From [Actinomadura] parvosata subsp. kistnae (GTDB lineage Bacteria; Actinomycetota; Actinomycetes; Streptosporangiales; Streptosporangiaceae): 64,000 nucleotides of DNA. Where the stretch lies: contig NZ_OOHJ01000033.1 of assembly GCF_900323885.1 (NCBI RefSeq), positions 1 through 64,000 on the forward strand, in the 5' to 3' direction. Below, piece by piece: positions 42,941-50,818 of this stretch. The position numbers and the translations under genes are program-made. Every line of letters starts with the position of its first letter. The stretch's first letter is position 1. A model generated the notes under the pieces. The model made no database searches, was not told the origin of the DNA, and worked only from the letters and a program-made list of their open reading frames with translations.

Positions 42941-44837
42941 TCTCGCGTGGCGGCTCCAGGGGCACGGGCCGTCCGGGGGACTCCAGGGTGCGCAGCCAGA
43001 CCTCGCAGCCGATGGTCGAGTACAGGACCGCGCCCCGCAGCTCCGGCGCGTCCGGATGCGCGCAGAGGTCCTTCAGCAGCGCGGGATCCACCAGCCCGAG
43101 CGCGGCCAGCCGGGAGTCCGACCAGAGCTCGCGCAGGTCGGCGGCGTGGCGGCGGAGCCCGTCGGCGGCGTCGAGCGAGGCCTCCGCCTTGCTGGTGCGC
43201 CGCAGGCACTCCTGCGGCACGACGCCGCGCATCGCCGTGGTGAGCAGGGGCTTGTAGCGCCAGGGGGTGACCCGGTCCTCCGGGCGGACGGACAGGCAGA
43301 CCTCGATCACCCGGTCGTCGAGGAAGGGGTGCGACAGCGGCAGGCCGGCGCGGGCGCTCATGTGGTCCCACTGGCGGATGATCCGGCAGGAGTCGTGGAT
43401 GGCGTGCAGGTCGGCGTGCCGGCCGCGATCGGGGGCGAGCGGCTCGGCGTCCGGAAGGCTCTCGGCGATCAGGCCGGCGGCCAGGCGGGCGGCGTCGGGC
43501 GTGATCCACGGGGCGAGCCGCGGCGGCGCGCCCCAGCCGAGCGCGTCGGTCACCGCCGGCGCGGCGGGGGCGCGCAGGTCGGCCAGGCAGCCGGCCAGCC
43601 AGTCCCGGTACGGGCGGCGGTCGGCGAGTGCCCGCACCATCGGCCCGTACGGCCAGTGGAACAGCGCGCGGAACCCGCGCAGCCGCTCGATCGCGAGCAG
43701 CGGTCTGGTGCGCAGCAGCCGGTGGTAGCTCGCCTCCGAGCACCAGGCGACGTGGTCGCCGCCGATGCCGGTCAGGTGCAGCCGGCTGCCCCGGGCGGCC
43801 AGGCGCGGCAGGTGGGCCAGCACCCGGGCGCGGTCCATGACGCCGATGGTGGGCTCGTCGAGGGGGTCGTCGACGGACAGCAGGTCCTCGTAGACGAGCG
43901 GCGACTCCTCGGCGGGCCAGACCACGTGCTCGGCGCCCTCCAGGTGGGCGGCGGCGCGCCGGGCCCAGACCAGGTCGTCGTCGGCGGGGTCACGGCCGGG
44001 CCACGTGGCGGCGACGACGCGGGCCTCCTGGCGGGCGGCGGCGAGGAAGCACAACGAGGTGGAGTCGAGGCCGCCGGACAGGTCGAGGCTGACCGTGCCG
44101 CCGCCCCTGGTGCGGACGCCGACGGCCGCGTCGAGGGCCTGCCGGATGTCGTCGGCGGCGCCGGCGAGCGGCCGCACCGGCTCGGGCGGAGTCCACCAGC
44201 GGCGGTGCCGGGCGGTCGTCCCGTCGCGTTCGACGACCAGGCGGTGGCCCGGCGGCACGGCGCCCACGCCCTGCCAGAGCGGCCGGTGGAGCAGGGGGTG
44301 CGGCACCGGCCAGAGCAGCCGCGCGGCCAGCGTTCGCGGGTCGAGCCCGGCCCCGGTGGCGGCGGCCAGGACGTCGGCGCGGTCGCAGGCGACGACCAGG
44401 CCGCCGACCCGCGCGTGGAACACCAGCCGCAGCCCCGACGCGGTGCCCTGCACGAGCGTGCGGCCGTCGATCGAGGCGGCCAGGTGGAAGCTGCCCGGCT
44501 GGGCGGCGGCCAGGCGGTCGAGCCCCGCCGGCTCCCGCAGCCGGGCCGCCTCCCGCAGCCGGGCCGCCTCCCGCAGCCGGGCCGCCTCCACCGCCAGCCG
44601 CTCGGCGCCGATCGGGCACCGGCCGAGCACGGCCAGCCCGGTGGTGCCCGCCGCCGCGACCGTCAGCTCCTCGTCGGACCAGTGCCCGACGAGCCAGGGC
44701 CGTCCGGAGGGGTGGGCGACGGTGCGGGCCGCCGGGGTGCGCAGCGCCGCCGCCACGGCGGGCCCGGCCTCGTGGTCGGGAATCACCACGAACCAGGACG
44801 CGCCGTGACGGGGCCAGCTCGGCGTGTGCCGAGCCAC
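42927..44837 (-). CDS. Lasso peptide cyclase (asparagine synthetase-like, C protein)
   Basis: 636 residues from GTG 44837, 12 bp after the precursor stop. N-terminal half resembles the class II glutaminase fold without an obvious N-terminal nucleophile Cys; the synthetase half has the ATP pyrophosphatase loop SLDLSGGLDSTSLCF near residue 250 and GIGGDHVAWCSEASYH. It adenylates the Asp side chain and closes the macrolactam with the core N-terminus. It contains three identical 18 bp repeats (RAASRSR frame antisense; sense AARLRE units). Confidence 0.92.
   Translation of the reverse strand: MARHTPSWPRHGASWFVVIPDHEAGPAVAAALRTPAARTVAHPSGRPWLVGHWSDEELTVAAAGTTGLAVLGRCPIGAERLAVEAARLREAARLREAARLREPAGLDRLAAAQPGSFHLAASIDGRTLVQGTASGLRLVFHARVGGLVVACDRADVLAAATGAGLDPRTLAARLLWPVPHPLLHRPLWQGVGAVPPGHRLVVERDGTTARHRRWWTPPEPVRPLAGAADDIRQALDAAVGVRTRGGGTVSLDLSGGLDSTSLCFLAAARQEARVVAATWPGRDPADDDLVWARRAAAHLEGAEHVVWPAEESPLVYEDLLSVDDPLDEPTIGVMDRARVLAHLPRLAARGSRLHLTGIGGDHVAWCSEASYHRLLRTRPLLAIERLRGFRALFHWPYGPMVRALADRRPYRDWLAGCLADLRAPAAPAVTDALGWGAPPRLAPWITPDAARLAAGLIAESLPDAEPLAPDRGRHADLHAIHDSCRIIRQWDHMSARAGLPLSHPFLDDRVIEVCLSVRPEDRVTPWRYKPLLTTAMRGVVPQECLRRTSKAEASLDAADGLRRHAADLRELWSDSRLAALGLVDPALLKDLCAHPDAPELRGAVLYSTIGCEVWLRTLESPGRPVPLEPPRETEDG
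44532..44585 (-). repeat. Three identical 18 bp repeats inside the lasso cyclase gene
   Basis: Perfect copies at 44532-44549, 44550-44567 and 44568-44585 encode AARLRE repeated in a helix of the N-terminal domain. The frame is kept. Identity suggests recent expansion. Confidence 0.9.
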
Positions 44838-44849
44838 GTGTCGTCTGCC

Positions 44850-44957
44850 TCAGTTCTTGCTGAGGATCAGACGGTCGTTGCCGTGGCGGCTGAGGAGACC
44901 GGTGGCCTTGCGGAAGGTGCCGGCGGGGGTGAGCCGGGGCTTCTCGTAGCGCTGCAT
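44850..44957 (-). CDS. Lasso peptide precursor, citrulassin-like core
   Basis: 35 residues, found by direct reading. ATG 44957 has AGAGGA 9-10 bases upstream. The leader carries YEKPRLTPAGTF, matching the YxxPxLxxxGxF motif read by B1, and ends KATG with Thr at position -2. The predicted core is LLSRHGNDRLILSKN: Leu1 joined to Asp8 gives an 8-residue ring and a 7-residue tail. From memory citrulassin A is LLGLAGNDRLVLSKN, so ten-plus positions match, including GNDRL and LSKN. Citrulassin A carries citrulline at Arg9; Arg9 is present here, and an extra Arg occurs at position 4. Confidence 0.92.
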   Translation of the reverse strand: MQRYEKPRLTPAGTFRKATGLLSRHGNDRLILSKN

Positions 44958-45302
44958 GGGCATTCCTCTCGTTGAGGGTTGATGCGCACACATTAACGGC
45001 AGTTGAAAATTCCGGCCGGGACGCCGATCAGCGCCATATTGCTATGAATTTTCGTGACGTCTCGTGGCATATTCGGTGGCGAAAGGAGCGGCAAATCAGT
45101 GCGATTCGGAATCGTAACGTGGCATGCGGCGACAGAAATATGACCTTCCCGCTTGACGATGTTCGCGCCGATGGTCACGATCGACCTGTGCCGGCATTCC
45201 GGATATGAGCGGGCGGCGAGCGGTCTTATATGTGAGGAATGCACACAACCGCGTGACAAACCGCACCTGTGCGGGGCGTGGGCCCGCTCCTATCGTCGGA
45301 GC
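44958..45302. promoter_or_regulatory. 345 bp A+T-richer region upstream of the lasso operon
   Basis: Divergent spacer between the lasso precursor (left) and a secreted protein (right). G+C falls visibly at 44990-45130, which is expected to hold the lasso promoter, but no -35/-10 pair stands out. TTGACG at 45153-45158 and TTATAT near 45226 could belong to rightward transcription. No other gene seen. Confidence 0.45.
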
Positions 45303-45761
45303 ATGTCGGTCGGACGTCTGCTCTCCATCCTCGCCGCGGCCCTGCTGCCCGTGTCCGTGCTGGTGTCGCCCGCGCAGGCGCGGACCGCGGTGCCGTTCCA
45401 CGCCGCCCTGAGCGGCTGCCCGGGCGCGATCACCGAAGGCACGCTGGAGTGGGTTGGCGATGAGGTCGTGAAGGTCGAGGGGAATGCGGCGAAGTACATG
45501 CCGTTCCCGTCGTGTACGCGGCAATCGGGATTGCACTCGGTCGCCTTCCGCGCCTACAACGGCGGCACGAAGACCGCGGAGCAGGCCTTCTGGCTGCTCT
45601 CCGACAGGCTCGACGTGTCCCTGGAACTGACGGCCCCGCAAGGCACGCCCATCGATGGGGTGACGGTGCAGATCTGCGAGTTTCGCGTCGGGCTGCCCGG
45701 ATCGATACCCCCCAGCAGCCTCTTGTGCCTGGCACCCGTTCGTTATCAGTCACCGATGTAA
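45303..45761 (+). CDS. Secreted hypothetical protein with four Cys
   Basis: 152 residues. A signal peptide is clear (LLSILAAALLPVSVLVSPAQA). The mature part is about 127 residues of probable beta structure with Cys in SGCPGAIT, PSCTRQSG, VQICEFR and LLCLAPV, enough for two disulfides. I do not recognise the family; it is not a typical subtilisin inhibitor. Divergent from the lasso operon and convergent with the serine hydrolase. Confidence 0.7.
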   Translation: MSVGRLLSILAAALLPVSVLVSPAQARTAVPFHAALSGCPGAITEGTLEWVGDEVVKVEGNAAKYMPFPSCTRQSGLHSVAFRAYNGGTKTAEQAFWLLSDRLDVSLELTAPQGTPIDGVTVQICEFRVGLPGSIPPSSLLCLAPVRYQSPM

Positions 45762-45785
45762 AGCCGGTCGCGCGGCCGCCCGGGC

Positions 45786-46874
45786 TCAGCGGTCGCACAG
45801 CGTGGTGACGAAGGCGTCGAGCAGGTGCTGCCGGTTCTTGGGCACGCCTGTGGTGTAGACGGTGGCGGCGCGCCCGGCCCGGTCCCGGCCGCTGATCATC
45901 GCGGCGCCCGGCATGTCGCCGGCGACGAAGTAGGCGTCGCCACAGCCGGTCCGCATCCGGATCACGCCGAAACCGTAGCGGGCGCCTGCGGGCCAGCCTT
46001 CCTGCTCGACCTTCACCGGCCCGGCCATCATCCTGCTCAGCGGGGCGTTGCGCCAGAACCGGTTGAGGTCCTCGGGCGTGGAGACCAGGCCGCCGCTGGG
46101 GCCGAACGCGTAGGTGGGAAGCCGGTCGGTCAGGTCCACCTCGCCGTCCTGCGGATGGCCGGGGTGCACCCCGTAGGTGCGGGCGTGCGGGCCGCGGATG
46201 CCGTGGTCGCCCTTGGCCGGCCAGTACGTGTCCCGCATCCCGTACGGCTTGAGGATCAGCTCCCGGCTCGCCTGGCGGAAGTCCTTGCCGGTCACCTTGG
46301 TCACGATCATGCCGAGGACCAGGTAGTTGGTGTTGGCGTAGGCGAACGAGCCCCGGGCCGTGGGCTTGCGGCCCAAGGCCACCCGCAGGAAGTCCGGGAA
46401 GGGCTCCTTCCACTCGATCGCATCAAGGAACTCGGGCAGGCCGCTGGTCTGCCGCAGCAACATCCGGACGGTGATCTTCCGCCCGTCGATCCCGGCGCCG
46501 TCGCCGGTGCCGCGCAGCACCCCGGGCAGGTAACGCTCCACCGGCGCGGCCAGGTCGACCTTCCTCTGATCGGCCAGCCGCAGCACGGTGGCGGCGATGA
46601 TCGGCTTGCTCCCGCTGGCGATCCTGAACCGGCCCTCGGGCCCGATCATCGGCTTCCCGCTCCCCCGCTGCGCGGTGCCGGAGCGCCGGGTCACGCTCGT
46701 GCCGCTCGGATCGCGTACCCGGCTCAACGCGCCTGCCATGCCGTCCGTGGTGGTGAGCAGGTCAAGGCTGGACTGCGGCGAGGGGGTCGCGGTGGCGGCG
46801 TGGGCGGGGACCACAAGGGTGAGGAGCAGACAACCGGCGGCAAGAGGTGCAACGACAGCGAGCGATTTCGGCAT
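45786..46874 (-). CDS. Secreted serine hydrolase (class C beta-lactamase/DD-peptidase fold)
   Basis: About 362 residues with a signal peptide starting MPKSLAVVAPLAAGCLLL; an upstream GTG at 46913 adds an acidic extension and is less likely. Catalytic SxxK is SGSK in RIASGSKPIIAA, the Tyr motif is YANTNY, and a KTG-like strand is replaced by late Gly-rich residues (GDMPGAAM). Members act as D-alanyl-D-alanine carboxypeptidases, esterases or beta-lactamases. TSGLPEFLD and GMIVTKVTG are family landmarks. Confidence 0.88.
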   Translation of the reverse strand: MPKSLAVVAPLAAGCLLLTLVVPAHAATATPSPQSSLDLLTTTDGMAGALSRVRDPSGTSVTRRSGTAQRGSGKPMIGPEGRFRIASGSKPIIAATVLRLADQRKVDLAAPVERYLPGVLRGTGDGAGIDGRKITVRMLLRQTSGLPEFLDAIEWKEPFPDFLRVALGRKPTARGSFAYANTNYLVLGMIVTKVTGKDFRQASRELILKPYGMRDTYWPAKGDHGIRGPHARTYGVHPGHPQDGEVDLTDRLPTYAFGPSGGLVSTPEDLNRFWRNAPLSRMMAGPVKVEQEGWPAGARYGFGVIRMRTGCGDAYFVAGDMPGAAMISGRDRAGRAATVYTTGVPKNRQHLLDAFVTTLCDR

Positions 46875-46913
46875 GCGTCCACGGTCGCGGGAATCTGAGT
46901 CAAGATCAGTCAC

Positions 46914-47183
46914 GCCTGCATGCCTGTCAGGGTGGGGCCTTCCCTACCTATCCTGAGCGCCGCGCCCCGCGGCCGTTCCCCTCCATAAATCCCCTTACAT
47001 CAGGTAGGAAAAATAGGTATGCTTCCGGGCGTGGACCGAACGCCGGACGCTGAAGTCCGCGATCGGCCGCCCGCGGCGCCGGGTTCGCCGTCGGCGGCGA
47101 GCAGCCGCTGAGCCTTGGCGCGCGACGAGAACCCCGACGAGCGGTCCGGAGCCGGGGTCCGCTGAGCCGCCGGAGAGGATGCC
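46914..47183. other. Divergent spacer before the HAD gene
   Basis: About 270 bp between the serine hydrolase and the HAD phosphatase. A small A+T-rich island at 46990-47025 (GGAAAAATAGGTATG) is the best candidate for the promoter of the C-nucleoside-type operon. No gene seen. Confidence 0.4.
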
Positions 47184-47975
47184 ATGACGCAGTTGACCGT
47201 GTTCGACCTCGACGGGACGCTCGTCGACACGCCACGTGCGATCGTCGAGACCTTCACCGCGGCGTTCGGCGCGCTGAGCGTGGCCGCGCCGCCGCCGGCG
47301 GTCATCCGGGCCACGATCGGGCTGCCGCTCGAACGCGCCTTCCGCGACCTCCTGGCCGCGGACGCCGAGCTGGCCGGCCAAGGGGTGCGGCACTACCAGC
47401 GGCTGTTCAAGGAGATCATCCTGCCGCGCGCCCCCGAGCTGATCTTCCCCGGCGTGGTGGAGGGGCTGGACGAGCTGCGCGCCCGGGGCGGCCTCCTCGC
47501 CGTGGCGACCAGCAAGTTCCACGCCAGCGCCGACGCGCTGCTGCGGGCGGCCGGGCTGCGGGACCGGTTCGCTCTCGTGGTGGGCGCGGACCAGGTCAGC
47601 AGGCCCAAGCCCGATCCGGAGTCGGGGCTGCTGGTCCTGCGCACGCTCGGCGTGGCGGCGCGGCACGCGGTGATGGTGGGCGACACCGCGCACGACATCC
47701 ACATGGCGGGGGCGGCGGGCATGCGCTCGATCGCCGTCACGTACGGGGTGCACGGTGCCGACGAGCTGGCCCTCGCCGGGCCCACCTGGGTCGCCGACTC
47801 GTTCCCCCAGGTCGTCGCCCTGCTGCTGAGCCGGGAAGCGGCATCCCACGCGCAGCCCGCGCACGGAGCGGAGCCGGCGCCTCGTGCGGAGCCGGCGCGC
47901 GATGCCGAGCCGGCATCCCGTGCGGAGCCGGTGCCTCGCGCGGAGCCGGCATCCCGTGCGGAGCCGGTGTGGTGA
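47184..47975 (+). CDS. HAD phosphatase, first gene of the C-nucleoside-type cluster
   Basis: 263 residues. HAD motifs: DLDGTLVDT (nucleophile Asp), TSKFHASAD, KPDPESGL (Lys) and VGDTAHDIHMAGAAG. Phosphoglycolate-phosphatase-like. In C-nucleoside and alnumycin pathways a HAD enzyme removes the 5'-phosphate after a PsuG-like enzyme forms the C-C bond (AlnB with AlnA; IndB with IndA), and both are present here. ATG 47184 follows GGAGAGG. The last 35 residues are a repeat tail of (R)AEPA(S) units, 15-18 bp each. Stop overlaps the next gene as GTGA. Confidence 0.88.
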   Translation: MTQLTVFDLDGTLVDTPRAIVETFTAAFGALSVAAPPPAVIRATIGLPLERAFRDLLAADAELAGQGVRHYQRLFKEIILPRAPELIFPGVVEGLDELRARGGLLAVATSKFHASADALLRAAGLRDRFALVVGADQVSRPKPDPESGLLVLRTLGVAARHAVMVGDTAHDIHMAGAAGMRSIAVTYGVHGADELALAGPTWVADSFPQVVALLLSREAASHAQPAHGAEPAPRAEPARDAEPASRAEPVPRAEPASRAEPVW

Positions 47976-48436
47976 GCGGGCGGGCGGTCGACTGGGCGCT
48001 CGCGATTGCCGGCGGCGTGCTGCTCACGCTGATGACGCAGGCCAACGCCGTGCTCGCCGGCCACACCGGCCCCCTGTACGCCTCCTGGGCCGCGCACGGG
48101 CTCGGCGCCGTCGTGGCGTCCGTGCTGGTGCTGGCCCTCGCCCGCCGCGCACCGGCCACCGCCTCCGGGGAGGGCGAGGGCCGGGCGCCGCTCTGGTACT
48201 ACCTGGGCGGCATCCCCGGCGCCCTCGTCGTCGTCCTGTCGGCGATCGCCGTCAACAGCGAGCTCGCCCTGGCCGGCACCATCGCGCTGATGCTCACCGG
48301 CCAGATCCTGTTCGGCACGCTCTCCGACCACCTGGGCCTGCTCCACACCCCCAGGCGCCGGATCACGCCCATGGACCTGGCGGTGGCCGGCTGCGTGCTC
48401 GCGGGGAGCGTCCTCATCGTCGTCGGCGGAGCGTGA
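47972..48436 (+). CDS. Small DMT transporter subunit 1 (DUF606/YdcZ-like)
   Basis: 154 residues from GTG 47972 (GTG 47969 also possible), five hydrophobic segments with LTLMTQANAVLAGHTGPLYASWAAHG as the conserved start. YdcZ/DUF606 proteins often come as adjacent pairs forming a small transporter. It probably exports the cluster product. The gene ends in a 36 bp sequence that is duplicated before the second subunit. Confidence 0.85.
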   Translation: MSGRAVDWALAIAGGVLLTLMTQANAVLAGHTGPLYASWAAHGLGAVVASVLVLALARRAPATASGEGEGRAPLWYYLGGIPGALVVVLSAIAVNSELALAGTIALMLTGQILFGTLSDHLGLLHTPRRRITPMDLAVAGCVLAGSVLIVVGGA

Positions 48437-48483
48437 GCCGTGCCCTTCCTCATCGTCCTCGGCGGAGCGTGAGCCGTGCTCTT
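48412..48483 (+). repeat. Duplicated junction between the two DMT genes with a micro-ORF
   Basis: Two 36 bp units (48412-48447, 48448-48483; two mismatches) each contain the end of subunit 1 (GGCGGAGCGTGA) and a GCCGTG start. The intervening start at 48440 encodes MPFLIVLGGA, stopping at 48470-48472: the beginning resembles subunit 2 and the end copies subunit 1. A partial third copy follows. Confidence 0.88.
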
Positions 48484-48937
48484 CTTCGTCGTCCTGGCGC
48501 TGCTCAACGGCGTCCTCATCGGCACCAGCCGCACGGTCAACGGCCGGCTCAGCACCAGGAAGGGCGCGTTCCGCGCGTCGGTGTGGAACCACGTGGTGGG
48601 TTTCGTCTTCCTGAGCGTGGTGCTGCTCGTCCTGCGCGCCTGGCCGGACGTCACGGACGCGCCCGTCGCAGCCTACGCGGGCGGGGTGTTCGGCGCCCTG
48701 TTCGTCGCGGTCAACAGCTACGTCTTCCCGAGGCTCGGGGCGATGAGCGCCTCCGTGCTGGTGATCAGCGGGCAGGTGCTGTCGGCCGTGATCATCGACT
48801 GTGTCCAGCACCGCGCGTTGCCGGCGCCGATCCGGCTGGCCGGCGTGGTGCTCGTGCTCCTGGGGCTCGGCCTGCCCCGCCTGTCCGCCCGTCTCCGGCA
48901 AAGGGAGATCCACCCGTGCCCGACCGAGAAGAAGTGA
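48476..48937 (+). CDS. Small DMT transporter subunit 2 (DUF606/YdcZ-like)
   Basis: 153 residues from GTG 48476, five hydrophobic segments, with LNGVLIGTSRTVNGRLSTRKGAFRASVWNH, the family's conserved Arg/Asn-rich loop, cited as NGRLSTRKGAF. Paralogue of the preceding gene; together a likely heteromeric exporter. Its 3' end overlaps the questin-oxidase-like gene by 22 bases. Confidence 0.85.
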   Translation: MLFFVVLALLNGVLIGTSRTVNGRLSTRKGAFRASVWNHVVGFVFLSVVLLVLRAWPDVTDAPVAAYAGGVFGALFVAVNSYVFPRLGAMSASVLVISGQVLSAVIIDCVQHRALPAPIRLAGVVLVLLGLGLPRLSARLRQREIHPCPTEKK

Positions 48938-50082
48938 TCGACGCCCTCCTCGACGACCGTACCTACCACATCGAGTTCAACGGCCACCTCACCAACCACG
49001 CCAAGCACGCCGTGGTGGCCCTGGCCGGGCTGGGCGTGCCGGCCGCCGACATCAAGGCGTACTACGACGCGTACGCGAAGCTGACCTCGTACGGCTTCGG
49101 CCTGGAAGCGCCCAAGCCGGACCGGCACCTCATCACCGAGCGGAACTGGCGCGAGCACCTGGGGCAGCGCACCAGCTTCTGGTCCTACTGCGACTTCTTC
49201 GACCGGCGCGAGCGGGAGCTCGGCCTGGCGGAGGTCCTGCGCCGGTACGTGCCCGAGCTGCTGCCCGGCTGGACCGGCTCGTTCACGCACGCCACCATCC
49301 ACCTCGGCTGGGCGCTCGACGCCGGCCACCGGTGGATGGCCATCGAGGGGCTGGCCTACCTGGCCTTCTCGTACTCGACCTGCCATCCGGAGCGGGCCCG
49401 GCCGCCGCGCGAGGACGGCGCGCCCGTCGACTCGCTGCTGCGCCTGGCCGGCGTGTGGGACGAGCACCGCGACGAGCTCACCCACTGGGTGGCCGGCCTG
49501 CTCGCCGACACCTCCCCCGTCGAGGACGGCCGCATCCACCCGGAGCTGCTCCGCTCCGGCCTGCAGTTCCGCATCGCCCGCACGCTCAGCGAGGGCCACC
49601 CCCTCTTCTACGACACGCCCGCCTGGACGCGGGACGACCACTGGGAGCCGCTGTACTACGCCGTCACCCTGCTCTACCTGGCGCGTCCCGGCGACTTCGT
49701 GCTCCTGCACCTGATCACCTCGCTGTACGCGGTGGAGCGGATCGCCGAGCACCTGCCGGCCGAGCAGTGGCGGCAGGCCGCCGTCTGCTTCTGGATCGGG
49801 CTGCTCGGCACCGTCTTCTCCGGCGCCGACTTCCCCCACCGCGCCAAGCTCGCCGCCCTGCACCGCCTCTTCTCCGAAGCCGTGGACGAGGACGCCCGCG
49901 ACTGGGACACGATCGTCGGCCGGGCCGTCCTGGAGGAAGAGGAGCACAACCCCAAGCTCGTGTACGTGCTGCGCCGCGTGTGGGAGCGCGCCGGCCGTCG
50001 CTCCATCTATCGGGTCGCCGCCGGCCAGTTCACCGCCACGCCCGAGCTGCCGCCCTCGTTCGACGAGCCGCCCACCGCCTGA
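48916..50082 (+). CDS. Questin oxidase-like (DUF4243) protein
   Basis: 388 residues from GTG 48916 after AAGGGA. The opening FNGHLTNHAKHAVVALAGLG and the later HATIHLGWALDAG and HWEPLYYAVTLLYLA give the His-rich helical pattern of the questin oxidase-like family, named for a fungal Baeyer-Villiger-type enzyme. A DUF4243 domain is, as I recall, also encoded in the minimycin/indigoidine gene set. Likely an oxidative step on the glutamine-derived ring. Cofactor unknown. Confidence 0.75.
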   Translation: MPDREEVIDALLDDRTYHIEFNGHLTNHAKHAVVALAGLGVPAADIKAYYDAYAKLTSYGFGLEAPKPDRHLITERNWREHLGQRTSFWSYCDFFDRRERELGLAEVLRRYVPELLPGWTGSFTHATIHLGWALDAGHRWMAIEGLAYLAFSYSTCHPERARPPREDGAPVDSLLRLAGVWDEHRDELTHWVAGLLADTSPVEDGRIHPELLRSGLQFRIARTLSEGHPLFYDTPAWTRDDHWEPLYYAVTLLYLARPGDFVLLHLITSLYAVERIAEHLPAEQWRQAAVCFWIGLLGTVFSGADFPHRAKLAALHRLFSEAVDEDARDWDTIVGRAVLEEEEHNPKLVYVLRRVWERAGRRSIYRVAAGQFTATPELPPSFDEPPTA

Positions 50083-50092
50083 CGGGACCACC

Positions 50093-50818
50093 ATGCCTGC
50101 CCAGCACAACCTCCACCTGCTCCCCCAGACCCGCCAGCTCCGCGCCCTGCACACGGTCGTCCGCGACCGGCACGCCGCGCTCGACACGTTCGTCCTGCAC
50201 TCGCGCCGCATCATCCGCCTCCTGCTGGAGGCCGGGCTCGACCAGCTCCCCTTCACCGAGCACCACGTGACCACGCCGGTGGGCGCCACCTACCGGGGGC
50301 TGCGGCACGCCGCCGACATCTGCGCCGTGGCCGTGGTCAGGGCCGGGGAGAGCATGGAGGCCGAGTTACGCGACCTCCATCCCGGCATCCGCATCGGCAA
50401 GATCCTCATCCAGCGGGACAAGCAGACCAAGCTGCCGCACCTGTACTACTCGCACCTGCCGCCCGGCATCGCCGACAGTCATGTCCTCCTCCTGGAGCCG
50501 ATGCTGGCCACCGGCGGCTCCGCCAACGCGGCCATCGACGTGCTGATCAAGGCCGGTGTGCGGGAGGAGCACATCGTCCTGATCGACTTCATCGCCGCGC
50601 CCGAGGGCATCCGCGCCGTCACCGAGGCGCACCCGCACGTCAAGATCGTCGTCTCCTCGATCGAGGAGCGGCTGAACGACGACGCCTTCATGATCCCGGG
50701 CATCGGGGACTTCGGCGACCGCTACTTCGGCACCACTCACCCTTCCGGCACCTCCGCTTCTCGCGACACCACTGATCACACCCGCACCACCTTCGGCACC
50801 ACCGATCCAGGAGCATGA
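50093..50818 (+). CDS. Uracil phosphoribosyltransferase-like enzyme
   Basis: 241 residues. The PRPP loop is LLLEPMLATGGSANAAIDVL near residue 131, the flexible region is VVRAGESMEAELRDL, and the uracil-binding end is IPGIGDFGDRYFGT. The middle stretch QTKLPHLYYSHLPPGI is closer to FUR1/eukaryotic-type UPRTs than to short bacterial Upp. A 30-residue Thr/Ser/Gly tail follows. In this operon it could salvage uracil made by the PsuG-like enzyme, supply or degrade a base-like intermediate, or give self-protection. Overlaps the NRPS start by 4 bases. Confidence 0.85.
   Translation: MPAQHNLHLLPQTRQLRALHTVVRDRHAALDTFVLHSRRIIRLLLEAGLDQLPFTEHHVTTPVGATYRGLRHAADICAVAVVRAGESMEAELRDLHPGIRIGKILIQRDKQTKLPHLYYSHLPPGIADSHVLLLEPMLATGGSANAAIDVLIKAGVREEHIVLIDFIAAPEGIRAVTEAHPHVKIVVSSIEERLNDDAFMIPGIGDFGDRYFGTTHPSGTSASRDTTDHTRTTFGTTDPGA

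Noticed and set aside
42145..45302. ABC transporter or arginine deiminase genes for the lasso cluster
   Set aside because: Both flanks were read; PPOX and a secreted hypothetical gene border the cluster, so neither is encoded here.
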